Assembly: GCF_001542815.1 (NCBI RefSeq)
Contig: NZ_CP006992.1
Span: 4,531,501 to 4,595,500 of the forward strand
Origin: Methylobacterium sp. AMS5
GTDB taxonomy: Bacteria; Pseudomonadota; Alphaproteobacteria; Rhizobiales; Beijerinckiaceae
Reading direction: 5' to 3'
DNA length: 64,000 nt
Under the pieces are notes generated by a model. The model ran no database searches. It saw nothing but the letters and a program-made list of their open reading frames with translations, and was not told where the DNA came from. A program made the translations under genes and the position numbers. Below, piece by piece: positions 44,899 to 53,468 of the stretch; position 1 is the stretch's first letter; each line of letters opens with the position of its first letter.

Positions 44899-46572
44899 AT
44901 GGCGCTGCCCGAACGCGAAGGCATGGATTTCGACGTGGTGATCGTCGGCGCGGGACCCGCCGGCCTCGCCGCCGCGATCCGCCTCAAGCAGCTCTCCGCG
45001 GAGAAGGGTGAGGAACTCTCGGTCGTCGTCGTGGAGAAGGGCGGCGAGGTCGGCGCGCACATCCTCTCCGGCGCCGTGGTCGATCCGCTCGGCCTCGACA
45101 CCCTTCTGCCCGAGTGGCGCGACGATCCCGACCGCCCGCTCAAGACGGCGGTGGAGCGCGACGAGTTCCTGTTCCTGACCAAGAACAGCGGCGTCACCAT
45201 GCCGAACCTGTTCTTCCCCAAGCTGCTGTCGAACCAAGGCAATTTCGTCGGTTCGCTCTCGAACACCGTGAAGTGGCTCGGTGCCAAGGCGGAAGGCCTC
45301 GGGGTCGAGATCTATCCCGGCTTCCCGGCCTCCGAAGTGCTCTACGACGAGCGCGGCATCGTCACCGGCATCGCGACGGGGGATCTCGGCATCTCCCGCA
45401 CCGGCGAGGCGCGCGACGACTTCACCCGCGGCATGGAGCTGCGGGCCAAGTACACGGTGTTCGGTGAGGGCGCGCGCGGCTCGCTCACCAAGACGCTGAT
45501 CGAGCGGTTCGGGCTCAACCGCAACAGCGACCACCAGAAATACGGCCTGGGCGTCAAGGAGCTGTGGCAGCTCGCGCCGAACAAGTTCGAGCCGGGGCTG
45601 GTGCAGCACACGATGGGCTGGCCGCTGCCGAACAAGGCCGGCGGCGGCTCGTGGCTCTACCATTTCGACGACCATCTGCTCTCGGTCGGCTTCGTCACGC
45701 ACCTGAACTACGAGAACCCGACCCTGTCGCCGTTCGAGGAGTTCCAGCGCTTCAAGACCCATCCGATGATCGCCGAGACCTTCGAGGGGGCCAAGCGCAT
45801 CGGCTACGGCGCCCGCGCGATCATGGAGGGCGGCTGGCAATCGGTGCCCAAGCTCGTCTTCCCCGGCGGCTGCCTCGTCGGCGATTCCGCCGGCTTCGTG
45901 AACGTGCCGCGCATCAAAGGCTCGCACAACGCGATCCTGTCCGGCATCCAGGCGGCGGACGCGATCTTCGACGCGCTCGTCGCCGGCCGCCAGGGCGACG
46001 AGCTGACCGCCTACGAGGAGGGCTGGCGCGACAGCCCGATCGGGCGCGACCTCAAGCCGGTGCGCAACGTCAAGCCGCTCTGGTCGAAATACGGCACGCT
46101 CGTCGGCGTGGGTCTCGGCGGGCTCGACATGTGGATGAACACGATCGCCAACGCCTCGCTGTTCGGGACGCTGGGCCACGGCAAGCCGGACCATGCCTGC
46201 CTCAAGCCCCTCTCCGAGGTGACGCCGATCACCTACCCGAAGCCTGACGGCAAGCTCACCTTCGACCGGCTCTCCTCGGTGTATCTGTCGAACACCAACC
46301 ACGAGGAGGACCAGCCGCCCCACCTCAAGGTGAAGGATATGGAGCTGCAGAAGACCTCCGAGCACGACGTCTACGGCGGTCCGTCGAGCCGCTACTGCCC
46401 GGCCGGCGTCTACGAGTGGGTGGAGGACAAGTCCGCCAGCGACGGCATCCGCTTCCAGATCAACGCGCAGAACTGCGTCCACTGCAAGACGTGCGATATC
46501 AAGGACCCGAACCAGAACATCAACTGGGTCACCCCGGAGGGACCGGGCGGGCCGAACTACACCAACCTGTAA
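44899..46572 (+). CDS. Electron transfer flavoprotein-ubiquinone oxidoreductase
   Basis: A 557-residue FAD and 4Fe-4S enzyme that passes electrons from ETF to the quinone pool. The FAD-binding VVIVGAGPAGLAAAIRLKQL opens the protein. The C-terminal ferredoxin-like part has SSRYCPAGVYEW and NCVHCKTCDIKDP, which supply four cluster cysteines. It works at the inner membrane in fatty-acid and amino-acid oxidation. Start: two ATGs stand close together. GGAGG at 44887-44891 is 7 bases before the ATG at 44899 and too near the one at 44893, so the second is chosen. No etfAB genes lie nearby. Confidence 0.95.
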   Translation: MALPEREGMDFDVVIVGAGPAGLAAAIRLKQLSAEKGEELSVVVVEKGGEVGAHILSGAVVDPLGLDTLLPEWRDDPDRPLKTAVERDEFLFLTKNSGVTMPNLFFPKLLSNQGNFVGSLSNTVKWLGAKAEGLGVEIYPGFPASEVLYDERGIVTGIATGDLGISRTGEARDDFTRGMELRAKYTVFGEGARGSLTKTLIERFGLNRNSDHQKYGLGVKELWQLAPNKFEPGLVQHTMGWPLPNKAGGGSWLYHFDDHLLSVGFVTHLNYENPTLSPFEEFQRFKTHPMIAETFEGAKRIGYGARAIMEGGWQSVPKLVFPGGCLVGDSAGFVNVPRIKGSHNAILSGIQAADAIFDALVAGRQGDELTAYEEGWRDSPIGRDLKPVRNVKPLWSKYGTLVGVGLGGLDMWMNTIANASLFGTLGHGKPDHACLKPLSEVTPITYPKPDGKLTFDRLSSVYLSNTNHEEDQPPHLKVKDMELQKTSEHDVYGGPSSRYCPAGVYEWVEDKSASDGIRFQINAQNCVHCKTCDIKDPNQNINWVTPEGPGGPNYTNL

Positions 46573-46613
46573 CACCGTTCCCGGTTGATCGTTTCGGTTC
46601 AGCCTCCACCACC

Positions 46614-46796
46614 GTCATTCCGGGGCGCTGATAAGCGACCCCGGACCCGAAGGGGCGCGCCGGAGGCGTGCAATCCCATGACTGGCCTCGACGGAGCCGT
46701 GTTTCCCGCATCACGGGTGGATCCCGGGTTCCGCTGCGCGGCCCCGGGAGGACGCGCTGCCTGGAGGGCTACGCTGCGCTCGCCATGACGGGATGA
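46614..46796. repeat. Mosaic palindromic intergenic element
   Basis: It begins with CCGTCATTCCGGGGCGC and ends with CGCCATGACGG, with GGATCCCGGGTTCCGCTGCG in the middle. This is the pattern of a common rhizobial intergenic element beginning and ending in CCGTCAT/ATGACGG. The whole lies between the ETF-ubiquinone oxidoreductase gene and the convergent P1 peptidase gene. No terminator of simple form is seen besides it. Confidence 0.5.
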
Positions 46797-46799
46797 GGC

Positions 46800-47798
46800 T
46801 CAGCCGCTGTGCAGCTCCCGCCAGGCCGGCAGGTCGAGACAGGGCAATCGCGTCGCCGCGTGGACGCCGATGGCGACCGCCCGCGCCAGCGTCTCGGCGG
46901 CCGCCGCGCCGAGGCGGGCGAGGTCGGCCACCTCATCGCCGAGCGGCACCGCGCCGGTGGCGACCGCGAACACCACGTCGCCGTCGAGCGGCGTGTGGGC
47001 GGGGTGGATCGCCCGGGCGAGCCCGTCCTGCGCGGCGATGGCGAGGCGCTTGGCTTGTGCCTTGGTGAGCGCCGCGTCGGTGGCGACGATCGCCAGCGTG
47101 GTGTTGGCGCCGGGCAGCGGCTCGCGCGGCCAGGAGAGGGCGTCGTCGGGCACAAGCGGCGGCAGGCCGAGGCCGCCGAACTCGCCGTCGCGCTCGAACG
47201 GCGCGGCCCAGAAATGCGGCCCCTGCCCCATCGTCACCCGGCCGAAGGCGTTGACCGCCACCAGCGCGCCGACCTGCGCGGACAGGCCCGGCACCGTGCT
47301 CGAAGCCGAGCCGAGCCCGCCCTTGAGGTTGGCGGTACGGGCTCCGAGTCCCGCCCCGACCGAGCCGAGGGTGAAGGCGCCGTCCTGCGCGGCGAGCGCC
47401 GCCGCGTAGCCGAGTTCGCGATAGGGCGGGAAGCGGCCCCACGCCTTGTCGCCGCCGTTGAGCAGGTCGAACAGGATGGCGCCGGGCACGATCGGCACGC
47501 GCACGTCGCCGACCGCGAAGCCCCGGCCCGCCTCCCTGAGATGGGCGACGACGCCGGCCGCCGCGTCGAGCCCGAAGGCCGAGCCGCCCGCCAGCACGAG
47601 GGCGTCCACCGCCTGCACCGTAGCGGCGGGATCGAGCAGGTCGGTCTCGCGGGTGCCGGGACCGCCGCCGCGCACATCCACCGCGCAGACGAAGGGTTTT
47701 TCGAACACGAGCGCGGTGACGCCGCTCGCGATTCGTTCGTCTTCCGCGTGGCCGACGCGGATTCCCGAGATGTCGGTGATGCGGTTGAGCCGGATCAT
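46800..47798 (-). CDS. P1-family (DmpA-like) peptidase
   Basis: A 332-residue N-terminal-nucleophile hydrolase of the S58 group, which includes the aminopeptidase DmpA and beta-peptidyl aminopeptidases. Features are ITDISGIRVGHAED at the start, DVRGGGPGTRETDLL, LAGGSAFGLDAAAGV and GVGAG/GGLGSAS near the autoprocessing site (about residues 148-168), and ATDAALTKAQAKRLA. No signal peptide, so cytoplasmic. The start ATG at 47798 overlaps the rarD stop (ATGA), so the pair is coupled. The substrate is unknown. Confidence 0.88.
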   Translation of the reverse strand: MIRLNRITDISGIRVGHAEDERIASGVTALVFEKPFVCAVDVRGGGPGTRETDLLDPAATVQAVDALVLAGGSAFGLDAAAGVVAHLREAGRGFAVGDVRVPIVPGAILFDLLNGGDKAWGRFPPYRELGYAAALAAQDGAFTLGSVGAGLGARTANLKGGLGSASSTVPGLSAQVGALVAVNAFGRVTMGQGPHFWAAPFERDGEFGGLGLPPLVPDDALSWPREPLPGANTTLAIVATDAALTKAQAKRLAIAAQDGLARAIHPAHTPLDGDVVFAVATGAVPLGDEVADLARLGAAAAETLARAVAIGVHAATRLPCLDLPAWRELHSG

Positions 47799-48679
47799 CG
47801 CCTCTCTCCTGCCGGTCCCGTCGTCAACGCAGCGCGGCGCCTGCGCTCGTGGCGGATCGCATCGTACGCGTAGAGCATCAGCGCCAGCCAGATCAGCCCG
47901 AACAGTACGAGACGGTCCGGTGTCAGGGTCTCGCCGTAGACCAGCGTGCTGAGCCCCATCAGGCAGGAGGGCGCGATGTACTGCATCAGCCCGAGGGTCG
48001 CCAGCGTCAGCCGGGTCGCCGCGGCGGCGAACCAGATCAGCGGCAGCGCCGTGGTCACGCCCGTGAGCGCCAGCAGCGCCCAGGTCCGGGCGTCGTCGGG
48101 CACCGGGGGCGCGACGAAGGCGAGATAGGCCAGAGCCGCGGGCAGGAGCAGAAAGGTCTCGGCGCAGAAGCCGACGGTGCCATCGACGGCGACGAGTTTG
48201 CGCACCAGCCCGTAGAGCGCGAAGGTGACCGCGAGCCCGAGCGACAGCAGCGGCAGGCGCCCGGCCATCGCCACCGCGACCACCACGCCGAGCACGACGA
48301 TGGCCACGGCCACCACCTGGACCGGGCGCAGGCGCTCGCCGAGGACGAGGGCGCCGAGGGCCACCGAGACCAGCGGGTTGATGAAATAGCCCAGGCTCGC
48401 ATCGAGCATGTGCCCGCTCGATACCGCCACGAGGTAGAGCATCCAGTTGATCGCGATCAGCCCCGCCGAGACGACGAGCCCGCCATGGCGCGGTCGCAGC
48501 GGGAACGGGTTGGCGAGCCGCTTGCGCAGCAGCGCGATCAGGCCGACCACGAGCAGCGCCGACCATGCGATGCGCTGCGCCAGGATCGTGCCCGGCGGGA
48601 TGCCGTCGAGGAGCCGGAAATGCACCGGGACGACGAGGCCCCAGCTCAGATAGGCGGCGAGCGCGTAGATCAGGCCCAA
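47795..48679 (-). CDS. rarD: RarD-type EamA transporter
   Basis: A 294-residue inner-membrane protein with ten helices. The segments GLIYALAAYLSWGLVVPVHFRLL, AINWMLYLVAVSSGHMLDASLGYFINP and LGLMQYIAPSCLMGLSTLVYGE are those of RarD, a member of the DMT superfamily once linked with chloramphenicol sensitivity. The real substrate is unknown. The start ATG at 48679 is followed by the family start. It overlaps the P1 peptidase gene by 4 bases. Confidence 0.9.
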   Translation of the reverse strand: MGLIYALAAYLSWGLVVPVHFRLLDGIPPGTILAQRIAWSALLVVGLIALLRKRLANPFPLRPRHGGLVVSAGLIAINWMLYLVAVSSGHMLDASLGYFINPLVSVALGALVLGERLRPVQVVAVAIVVLGVVVAVAMAGRLPLLSLGLAVTFALYGLVRKLVAVDGTVGFCAETFLLLPAALAYLAFVAPPVPDDARTWALLALTGVTTALPLIWFAAAATRLTLATLGLMQYIAPSCLMGLSTLVYGETLTPDRLVLFGLIWLALMLYAYDAIRHERRRRAALTTGPAGERR

Positions 48680-48736
48680 GATGGCACGTTCGGCGGCATG
48701 GCGGGACGCCGCTTGTAGCCCGGACCGGGGGCGCGG

Positions 48737-49024
48737 TCAGCGCTTTCGGGCGGGGGCTGCCGGCGTCTCGCCGCGCATCAGGGCGTTGAGGCGCTCGGTG
48801 TCGAAGCCGGTGAGCATGCGCTCCTTCTTCGTCTCGGCCGCCGGCCCCTGCGTCACCGTGCCGGTCGTGACGGGATCGGGCAGGACCGGTGCGGCCCGCG
48901 CGATCGTCGGGGCCGGCACGGCGGCGACCGCCTGATGCATGAGCCGGTCCGCGCTCACGAGAACGACCGAGAGCGTGCCGAGGCCGGTGATGGTGCCGAA
49001 GGTGATGACGCGCAGGATGCTCAC
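48737..49024 (-). CDS. Small single-span membrane protein
   Basis: A 95-residue protein I do not recognise. Residues 1-23 (ILRVITFGTITGLGTLSVVL) are a membrane helix or signal peptide. The rest is Thr/Pro-rich, then helical (ERLNALMRGETP). The GTG at 49024 is the most likely start because it stands at the hydrophobic segment; the frame is open longer but is Arg-rich and unlike a protein there. It may be a periplasmic anchored peptide. Evidence is only frame, composition and hydropathy. Confidence 0.55.
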   Translation of the reverse strand: MSILRVITFGTITGLGTLSVVLVSADRLMHQAVAAVPAPTIARAAPVLPDPVTTGTVTQGPAAETKKERMLTGFDTERLNALMRGETPAAPARKR

Positions 49025-49181
49025 GATGGGGAACTCGATACGCAAAGGTACGCGGGACCGTGAACGGCGGCCCCGGAAACAGGATGCGCGCGGTGTCGTT
49101 AATGAACCGGACGGCCGGGCCCGCTGCGGACCGGCCCTATTCAGGACATCCAAGACAGAACTTGCGAGACAGGATTGGGCC

Positions 49182-49346
49182 ATGAACGAGCAGGCGACGG
49201 CGAGCGACAGCCCCTTCATCCAGGGCCGCAACGCGCGGCTCTACGGCAAGAGCATCGATGAATGCCCCTATGCGGAGGGCTCCGAGGATCGCGCGGCCTG
49301 GATCCAGGCCTACGAGGAGGCCGCTTCCGACGATCCGGCGGCGTGA
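49182..49346 (+). CDS. Ribosome modulation factor-like small protein
   Basis: A 54-residue protein too short for most gene finders. FIQGRNARLYGKSIDECPY followed by Arg-Ala-Ala-Trp and EEAA matches the pattern of Rmf (GY..G..G.S.E.CPY....R..W..G..EA). Rmf dimerises ribosomes in stationary phase. In alphaproteobacteria such short paralogues are of unproven role and may bind other targets. The ATG at 49182 follows AGGA. It lies upstream of metC, separated by two hairpins. Confidence 0.7.
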   Translation: MNEQATASDSPFIQGRNARLYGKSIDECPYAEGSEDRAAWIQAYEEAASDDPAA

Positions 49347-49363
49347 GGGCCGCCCGAGGGTAG

Positions 49364-49422
49364 CCGAGACCGCCTTGACGCGTCCGGTCTCGGAAGGCTG
49401 AAAGGGCTTCAACGCGAAGCCC
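49364..49422 (+). terminator. Two hairpins between the rmf-like gene and metC
   Basis: CCGAGACCG/CGGTCTCGG (49364-49372 with 49385-49393) and GGGCTTC/GAAGCCC (49404-49410 with 49416-49422) follow each other. The first probably terminates the rmf-like transcript. The second lies 20 bases before the metC start and could be a leader or attenuator. It does not fit the known SAM-II or SAM-SAH riboswitch cores. Confidence 0.55.
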
Positions 49423-49442
49423 CTCTCATCCTCCCGAGGCCG

Positions 49443-50630
49443 ATGTCCAAATCTCCCCCCCGCGACCGCGGTCGCTTCGGCGCCGACACCCGCCTCGTCC
49501 TCGCCGGGCGCGACCCTGGCGCCCAGCACGGCTTTGTCAACACGCCGATCTATCGCGGCTCGACGGTCCTCTATCCGACCTACGACGACATCAAGCACCG
49601 GCGCGGGCGCTACAATTACGGCACCTCCGGCACGCCGACGATGGACGCGCTCTGCGAGGCCTGGAGCGAGATCGCGGGCGCGGCCGGCACGGTGCTGGCG
49701 CCGTCCGGCCTCTCGGCGCTGACGCTGGCGCTGATGACCTGCGTCAGCGCGGGCGACCACCTCCTCGTCACCGATTCCGCCTACCGCCCGACCCGCATTT
49801 TTTGCGACGGCGTGCTGAAGCGTTACGGCGTCGAGGTCGAGTACTATGATCCGCTGATCGGGGCCGGTATCGCCGGGCTGATGCGCGACAACACGCGGGC
49901 GGTGCTCGTGGAGGCGCCGGGCTCACAGACCTTCGAGATGCAGGACGTGCCGGCCATCGCCGAGGCGATGCACGCCCGCGGCGGCACGGTGGTGATGGAC
50001 AACACTTGGGCGACGCCGCTCCTGTTCCCGCCCCACGAGCGCGGCGTCGATCTCGCGGTGGAGGCCGGCACCAAGTATCTCAGCGGCGGCTCCGACCTCC
50101 TGCTCGGCCTCGTCTCGGCCAACGCCGAGCACTACCCGGCGCTCAAGCGCACCTACGAGCACTTCGCCAATTGCCCCGGCCCCGAGGACATTTTTTTGGG
50201 TCTCCGGGGACTGCGCACCATGGGCCTGCGCCTGCGCGAGCACGGCGCCCGGGGGCTCGCCATGGCCGAGTGGCTCCAGGCCCGCCCCGAGGTGCTGCGG
50301 GTGCTGCATCCGGGTCTGCCGGACGATCCCGGCCACGCGATCTGGAAGCGCGACTTCTCCGGCGCCTCGGGCCTGTTCGGCGTGATCCTGAAGCCCGTCT
50401 CGGAGGAGGCGCTCGCCGCCTTCCTCGACGGGCTCGAACTGTTCGGGATGGGCTTTTCCTGGGGCGGCTTCGAGAGCCTCGTCATCCCCTTCGACCCGAC
50501 CGTCTACCGCACCGCCACGCGCTGGCCGCCGGACGGCTCGGCGCTCCGCTTCCATATCGGGCTGGAGGACCCGGAGGACCTGAAGGCGGATCTGGAGGCC
50601 GGGTTCGCGCGGATGGGGGCTTTGGCCTGA
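49443..50630 (+). CDS. metC: Cystathionine beta-lyase
   Basis: A 395-residue PLP enzyme of the Cys/Met-metabolism family. The PLP-binding Lys is in AGTKYLSGGSDLL. NTPIYRGSTVLYPTYDD at the start and SWGGFESLVIPF near the end favour cystathionine beta-lyase (cystathionine to homocysteine, pyruvate and ammonia) rather than gamma-synthase. Start ATG at 49443. A hairpin stands just ahead of it. It is a single-gene unit, followed by a lower-GC spacer and the ECF41 module. Confidence 0.92.
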   Translation: MSKSPPRDRGRFGADTRLVLAGRDPGAQHGFVNTPIYRGSTVLYPTYDDIKHRRGRYNYGTSGTPTMDALCEAWSEIAGAAGTVLAPSGLSALTLALMTCVSAGDHLLVTDSAYRPTRIFCDGVLKRYGVEVEYYDPLIGAGIAGLMRDNTRAVLVEAPGSQTFEMQDVPAIAEAMHARGGTVVMDNTWATPLLFPPHERGVDLAVEAGTKYLSGGSDLLLGLVSANAEHYPALKRTYEHFANCPGPEDIFLGLRGLRTMGLRLREHGARGLAMAEWLQARPEVLRVLHPGLPDDPGHAIWKRDFSGASGLFGVILKPVSEEALAAFLDGLELFGMGFSWGGFESLVIPFDPTVYRTATRWPPDGSALRFHIGLEDPEDLKADLEAGFARMGALA

Positions 50631-50844
50631 GATCAACACTCAGTCGGTTTGACTGGGTGGAGGGTGGGGATCGGACCGCGGCTCTTCATTCGGGGACCAA
50701 ACGTCCCGTCTCCGGCCTTTCGTCGCGTTTCTGATAAGTGCCACGTCTTCCCCGAAGCTGAGATTCGGACGGGCGCAACGATCCCGTTGGAAACAGATTT
50801 TGAGAAGGGCGTCCCACCTCAAATCGGATCATCGCCATCCGAGA

Positions 50845-50871
50845 TGTCACACTGAGCCAAGCTGGCCTGTC
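50845..50871 (+). promoter_or_regulatory. Candidate ECF41-type promoter
   Basis: TGTCACA (50845-50851), a spacer of exactly 16 bases and TGTC (50868-50871) lie 34 bases before the flavoprotein ATG. The published ECF41 promoter is TGTCACA-N16-CGTC, so the match is complete in the -35 box and 3 of 4 in the -10 box. It would let the sigma factor drive its own two-gene unit. Confidence 0.6.
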
Positions 50872-50905
50872 ATGCCGTCCGAATGCATTCGAGCATGAGG
50901 GCGTG

Positions 50906-51547
50906 ATGCACATCATCGAAGAACGCGGTCGGCACGTCGCGCAGACGGAAGATAATATCTGCGTCGTGATCGTCTATCATAGCGGCTATGGACACACCGC
51001 CCGGCAGGCCGAGGCTGTGGCGGAGGGCGTGCGGCAGGTCGCCGGCTCCAGTTCTTTGCTCCTTTCCGTCGAAGAAGCGCAGCAGCGCTGGGATGATCTG
51101 CATGCCGCGCATGCGATCATTTTCGGCGCGCCGACCTACATGGGCGCGGCCTCGGCTTCGTTCAAAGCCTTCCAGGAAGCGACCTCGAAAGTGATGATGG
51201 CTGGAGGTTATCTCTGGAAAGATAAGGTCGCCGCTGGCTTCACCAATTCTGGGGCGCGGGCCGGCGACAAACTGTCGACGCTGCTCCAGATGGTTCTGTT
51301 CGCCGCGCAGCACGGCATGCACTGGGTCAGCCTCGATCTGCCACCAGCCAACAACTCGACGTCCGGCTCGGAGGAGGACTTGAACCGGCTGGGCTTCTGG
51401 ATCGGCGCTGCGGCGCAATCGAACACCGACGAAGGCCCGGGTAGAGCGCCGCCGGAAACCGATCTCGCCACCGCTCGGCATCTTGGGGCACGGGTCGCAC
51501 GGGTCACGCGCGGCTTCGTTCGCGGCCGGGATCTGGCGGGCGCATAG
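50906..51547 (+). CDS. Flavodoxin-like / WrbA-type NAD(P)H-dependent oxidoreductase
   Basis: A 213-residue flavoprotein. VVIVYHSGYGHTARQAEAV is the FMN phosphate loop (S/T-x-T/H-G-x-T), FGAPTYMGAASASFKAF and GFTNSGARAGDKLSTL are the later FMN contacts of the NADPH-dependent FMN reductase/WrbA group. It may reduce quinones. Start ATG at 50906 after GAGG; a GTG one codon before is possible. It ends 6 bases before the ECF41 sigma gene, so the two form a unit, and it has a fitting ECF41 promoter. Composition is somewhat lower in GC than neighbours, suggesting acquisition as a module. Confidence 0.88.
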   Translation: MHIIEERGRHVAQTEDNICVVIVYHSGYGHTARQAEAVAEGVRQVAGSSSLLLSVEEAQQRWDDLHAAHAIIFGAPTYMGAASASFKAFQEATSKVMMAGGYLWKDKVAAGFTNSGARAGDKLSTLLQMVLFAAQHGMHWVSLDLPPANNSTSGSEEDLNRLGFWIGAAAQSNTDEGPGRAPPETDLATARHLGARVARVTRGFVRGRDLAGA

Positions 51548-51553
51548 CCGCGC

Positions 51554-52435
51554 ATGACCGCCGTTTCCGATCCCTACCTGCAAGCGTTTCGCCCCCGCTT
51601 GATCCGGCTTGCCTACCGGATGCTGGGATCGGTCGCGGACGCGGAGGATGTGGTGCAAGATGCCTATTCGCGTTGGCTGTCGGTCGATCCCGCCTCGGTA
51701 CGCGAGCCAGCCGCGTTTCTGCGTGTCATCGTCACGCGCCTCTGCCTCAATCAGTTGCAGTCGGCCCGCCATCGCCGCGAGACGTATATCGGCCCGTGGT
51801 TACCGGAACCCATCTTCGATCCCGAAGATATCAATTCGGCCGACGACATCACACTGCCGCTGATGATCGCGCTGGAACGGCTGTCGCCGTTGGAGCGGGC
51901 CGCCTTCCTGCTGCATGACGTGTTCGGCGTGGATTTTCCGGAGGTCGCACAAGCCATCGACCGGACTCCTGCCGCTTGCCGTCAACTCGCCAGCCGGGCG
52001 CGGATTCATCTTCGGCAGGAGCGCCCGCGCTTTGCCGTGAGCAAAGAGCACGGCCTCAAGATTGCCGCCGCTTTCTTCACGGCATCGCGCAACGGCGACA
52101 TGAGCGCCCTCCGCGCCATGTTGGCCGAGGATGTGATCGCCTACGCCGATGGTGGCGGCAAGGTTCCGGCAACACTGACACCACTTGTCGGCATCGAGGC
52201 GGTACTCGGGCGTCATGCGGAAATGTCGAGCGATTTCACGCACTTTCCATCGCAACTCATGCGTTATGCGGTCATCGACGGTTTGCCGGGTTTCCTCACC
52301 GTGGAGAGGGGAGGCATCGTGCAGGTGACGGCGCTACACATTCAAGACAACCGGATTCTCGCCCTCTACGTGACGCGCAACCCCGACAAGCTGAGGCGGG
52401 TGCCGGGCGATCACCTCCAGCGGCCCCTCGTCTAA
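51554..52435 (+). CDS. ECF41-type RNA polymerase sigma factor
   Basis: A 293-residue sigma factor. Region 2 (LRIRLAYRMLG-like, VADAEDVVQDAYSRW) and region 4 (LSPLERAAFLLHDVFG) are followed by a SnoaL-like extension of about 130 residues. The three ECF41 marks are all present: WLPEP at the sigma linker, DGGGK in the extension and NPDKL near the end. In this group the C-terminal extension acts as a built-in regulator in place of an anti-sigma factor. The ATG at 51554 comes 6 bases after the flavoprotein stop. ECF41 genes usually sit beside an oxidoreductase, carboxymuconolactone decarboxylase or epimerase, as here. Confidence 0.95.
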   Translation: MTAVSDPYLQAFRPRLIRLAYRMLGSVADAEDVVQDAYSRWLSVDPASVREPAAFLRVIVTRLCLNQLQSARHRRETYIGPWLPEPIFDPEDINSADDITLPLMIALERLSPLERAAFLLHDVFGVDFPEVAQAIDRTPAACRQLASRARIHLRQERPRFAVSKEHGLKIAAAFFTASRNGDMSALRAMLAEDVIAYADGGGKVPATLTPLVGIEAVLGRHAEMSSDFTHFPSQLMRYAVIDGLPGFLTVERGGIVQVTALHIQDNRILALYVTRNPDKLRRVPGDHLQRPLV

Positions 52436-52458
52436 CCAACCCGAACAGGGTTCGCCTC

Positions 52459-53055
52459 TCAAGGCGCCACCCACGTTCCCGCCCAACCCTCGCCCTCCCG
52501 GGAAAAAACCGCCCGCCGGTGCCCGCGCCGGTCGAGGTAGAGCCCGTCGATCCGCTCGGCCGTGAGCACCACCGCACAAAAATTCTCGCGGCCGATGCGC
52601 GCCTCCGGGTCCTCGTCGGGCATGGCGTAGGCGTCGCCCGCGGCGAGCGCGGTGCCGGGGGCGGGTTCGACCCCGTAGCAGACCCGGCTCATCGTCAGCG
52701 CCGCGGCCCAGGCGGCGTCGGCGAGCGCGTCGTCGTGGTGGAGGCGGGCCCGGCCCTCGACGCGGAGCTGGAGCTTGGCCGCCCGATCGTAGACGTGGAG
52801 GGCGGCCAGCCCGTTCTGCGCGATCTCCCGCGCCTTGTCCGAGCGCCGGTCGCAGTGGAAGCGCAAGGTCCCCGCCCCGGCTTCCGCCGCGCGCAGGACC
52901 ACGGTGCGCAGCCGCGGACGGCCCGCCGCATCGACGGTCGCGAGAGACGGCGTGTGGAACGGACTGTGCCGGTGTCCCACGCCGTCGGCGAGGCGGCGCC
53001 AGCCCTCGGCGCGGAAGCCGTCGAGGTCGTCGTAGAAGGAAGGCAGCGCGTCCAC
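52459..53055 (-). CDS. Pyridoxamine 5'-phosphate oxidase-like FMN protein
   Basis: A 198-residue split-barrel flavin protein of the Alr4036/PNPOx-like type. TPSLATVDAAGRPRLRTVVLR opens the barrel, HCDRRSDKAREI gives the phosphate-contact segment, and WVAP ends the protein. It probably binds FMN. Whether it oxidises pyridoxamine phosphate is uncertain because the C-terminal PNPOx dimer region is different. Start is GTG at 53055 with GAGGAAAG upstream. Convergent with the ECF41 gene, 23 bases apart. Confidence 0.82.
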   Translation of the reverse strand: MDALPSFYDDLDGFRAEGWRRLADGVGHRHSPFHTPSLATVDAAGRPRLRTVVLRAAEAGAGTLRFHCDRRSDKAREIAQNGLAALHVYDRAAKLQLRVEGRARLHHDDALADAAWAAALTMSRVCYGVEPAPGTALAAGDAYAMPDEDPEARIGRENFCAVVLTAERIDGLYLDRRGHRRAVFSREGEGWAGTWVAP

Positions 53056-53468
53056 GAAAGGCTTTCCTCAGAGCATCGTGCCGGGTTGCGGGAAGCCTGA
53101 CCGGGCGGCTCGTGCCTGCCTTGGATGCTGACGCGGCCGGTGCGCCCGCGCAAGGCGCCTGCATCCTCAAAGCCGTCGGAGCGAGCCGACGCGATCGGAG
53201 GTCGAGCGAACTTCTCGGCCGGCTGCCTTGGCATCGCCACCGCTTCGCGCCATGGCATGGGGCCGGGAGGTTCTCGATTCAGCTTCCTGCACCCAGCGAT
53301 GGCACGGCTGGCTGGTTCCCGCGTTGAACGCTGTCGAACATACGGTCCCGCTTTTCCCTTGCCCCATTCCTTGCCCCTGCACGCCCGCCCGAGAGCCCTC
53401 CCTTCGCCCGTCCTCCGATCCCTTCCGCGTTCCGGCGGACGACATCCGTCGTGCCGGAGGCGCACCGC
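53056..53468. other. Divergent intergenic region before the large hybrid kinase
   Basis: 413 bases without a supported gene. Weak frames exist on both strands but none has a domain or good start. A GGAGG ribosome site at 53456-53460 belongs to the kinase. No operator recognised. Confidence 0.45.

Noticed and set aside
49347-49442. Possible SAM riboswitch before metC
   Set aside because: The two hairpins lack the conserved pseudoknot bases of SAM-II and SAM-SAH aptamers. They look like simple terminator and leader stems.
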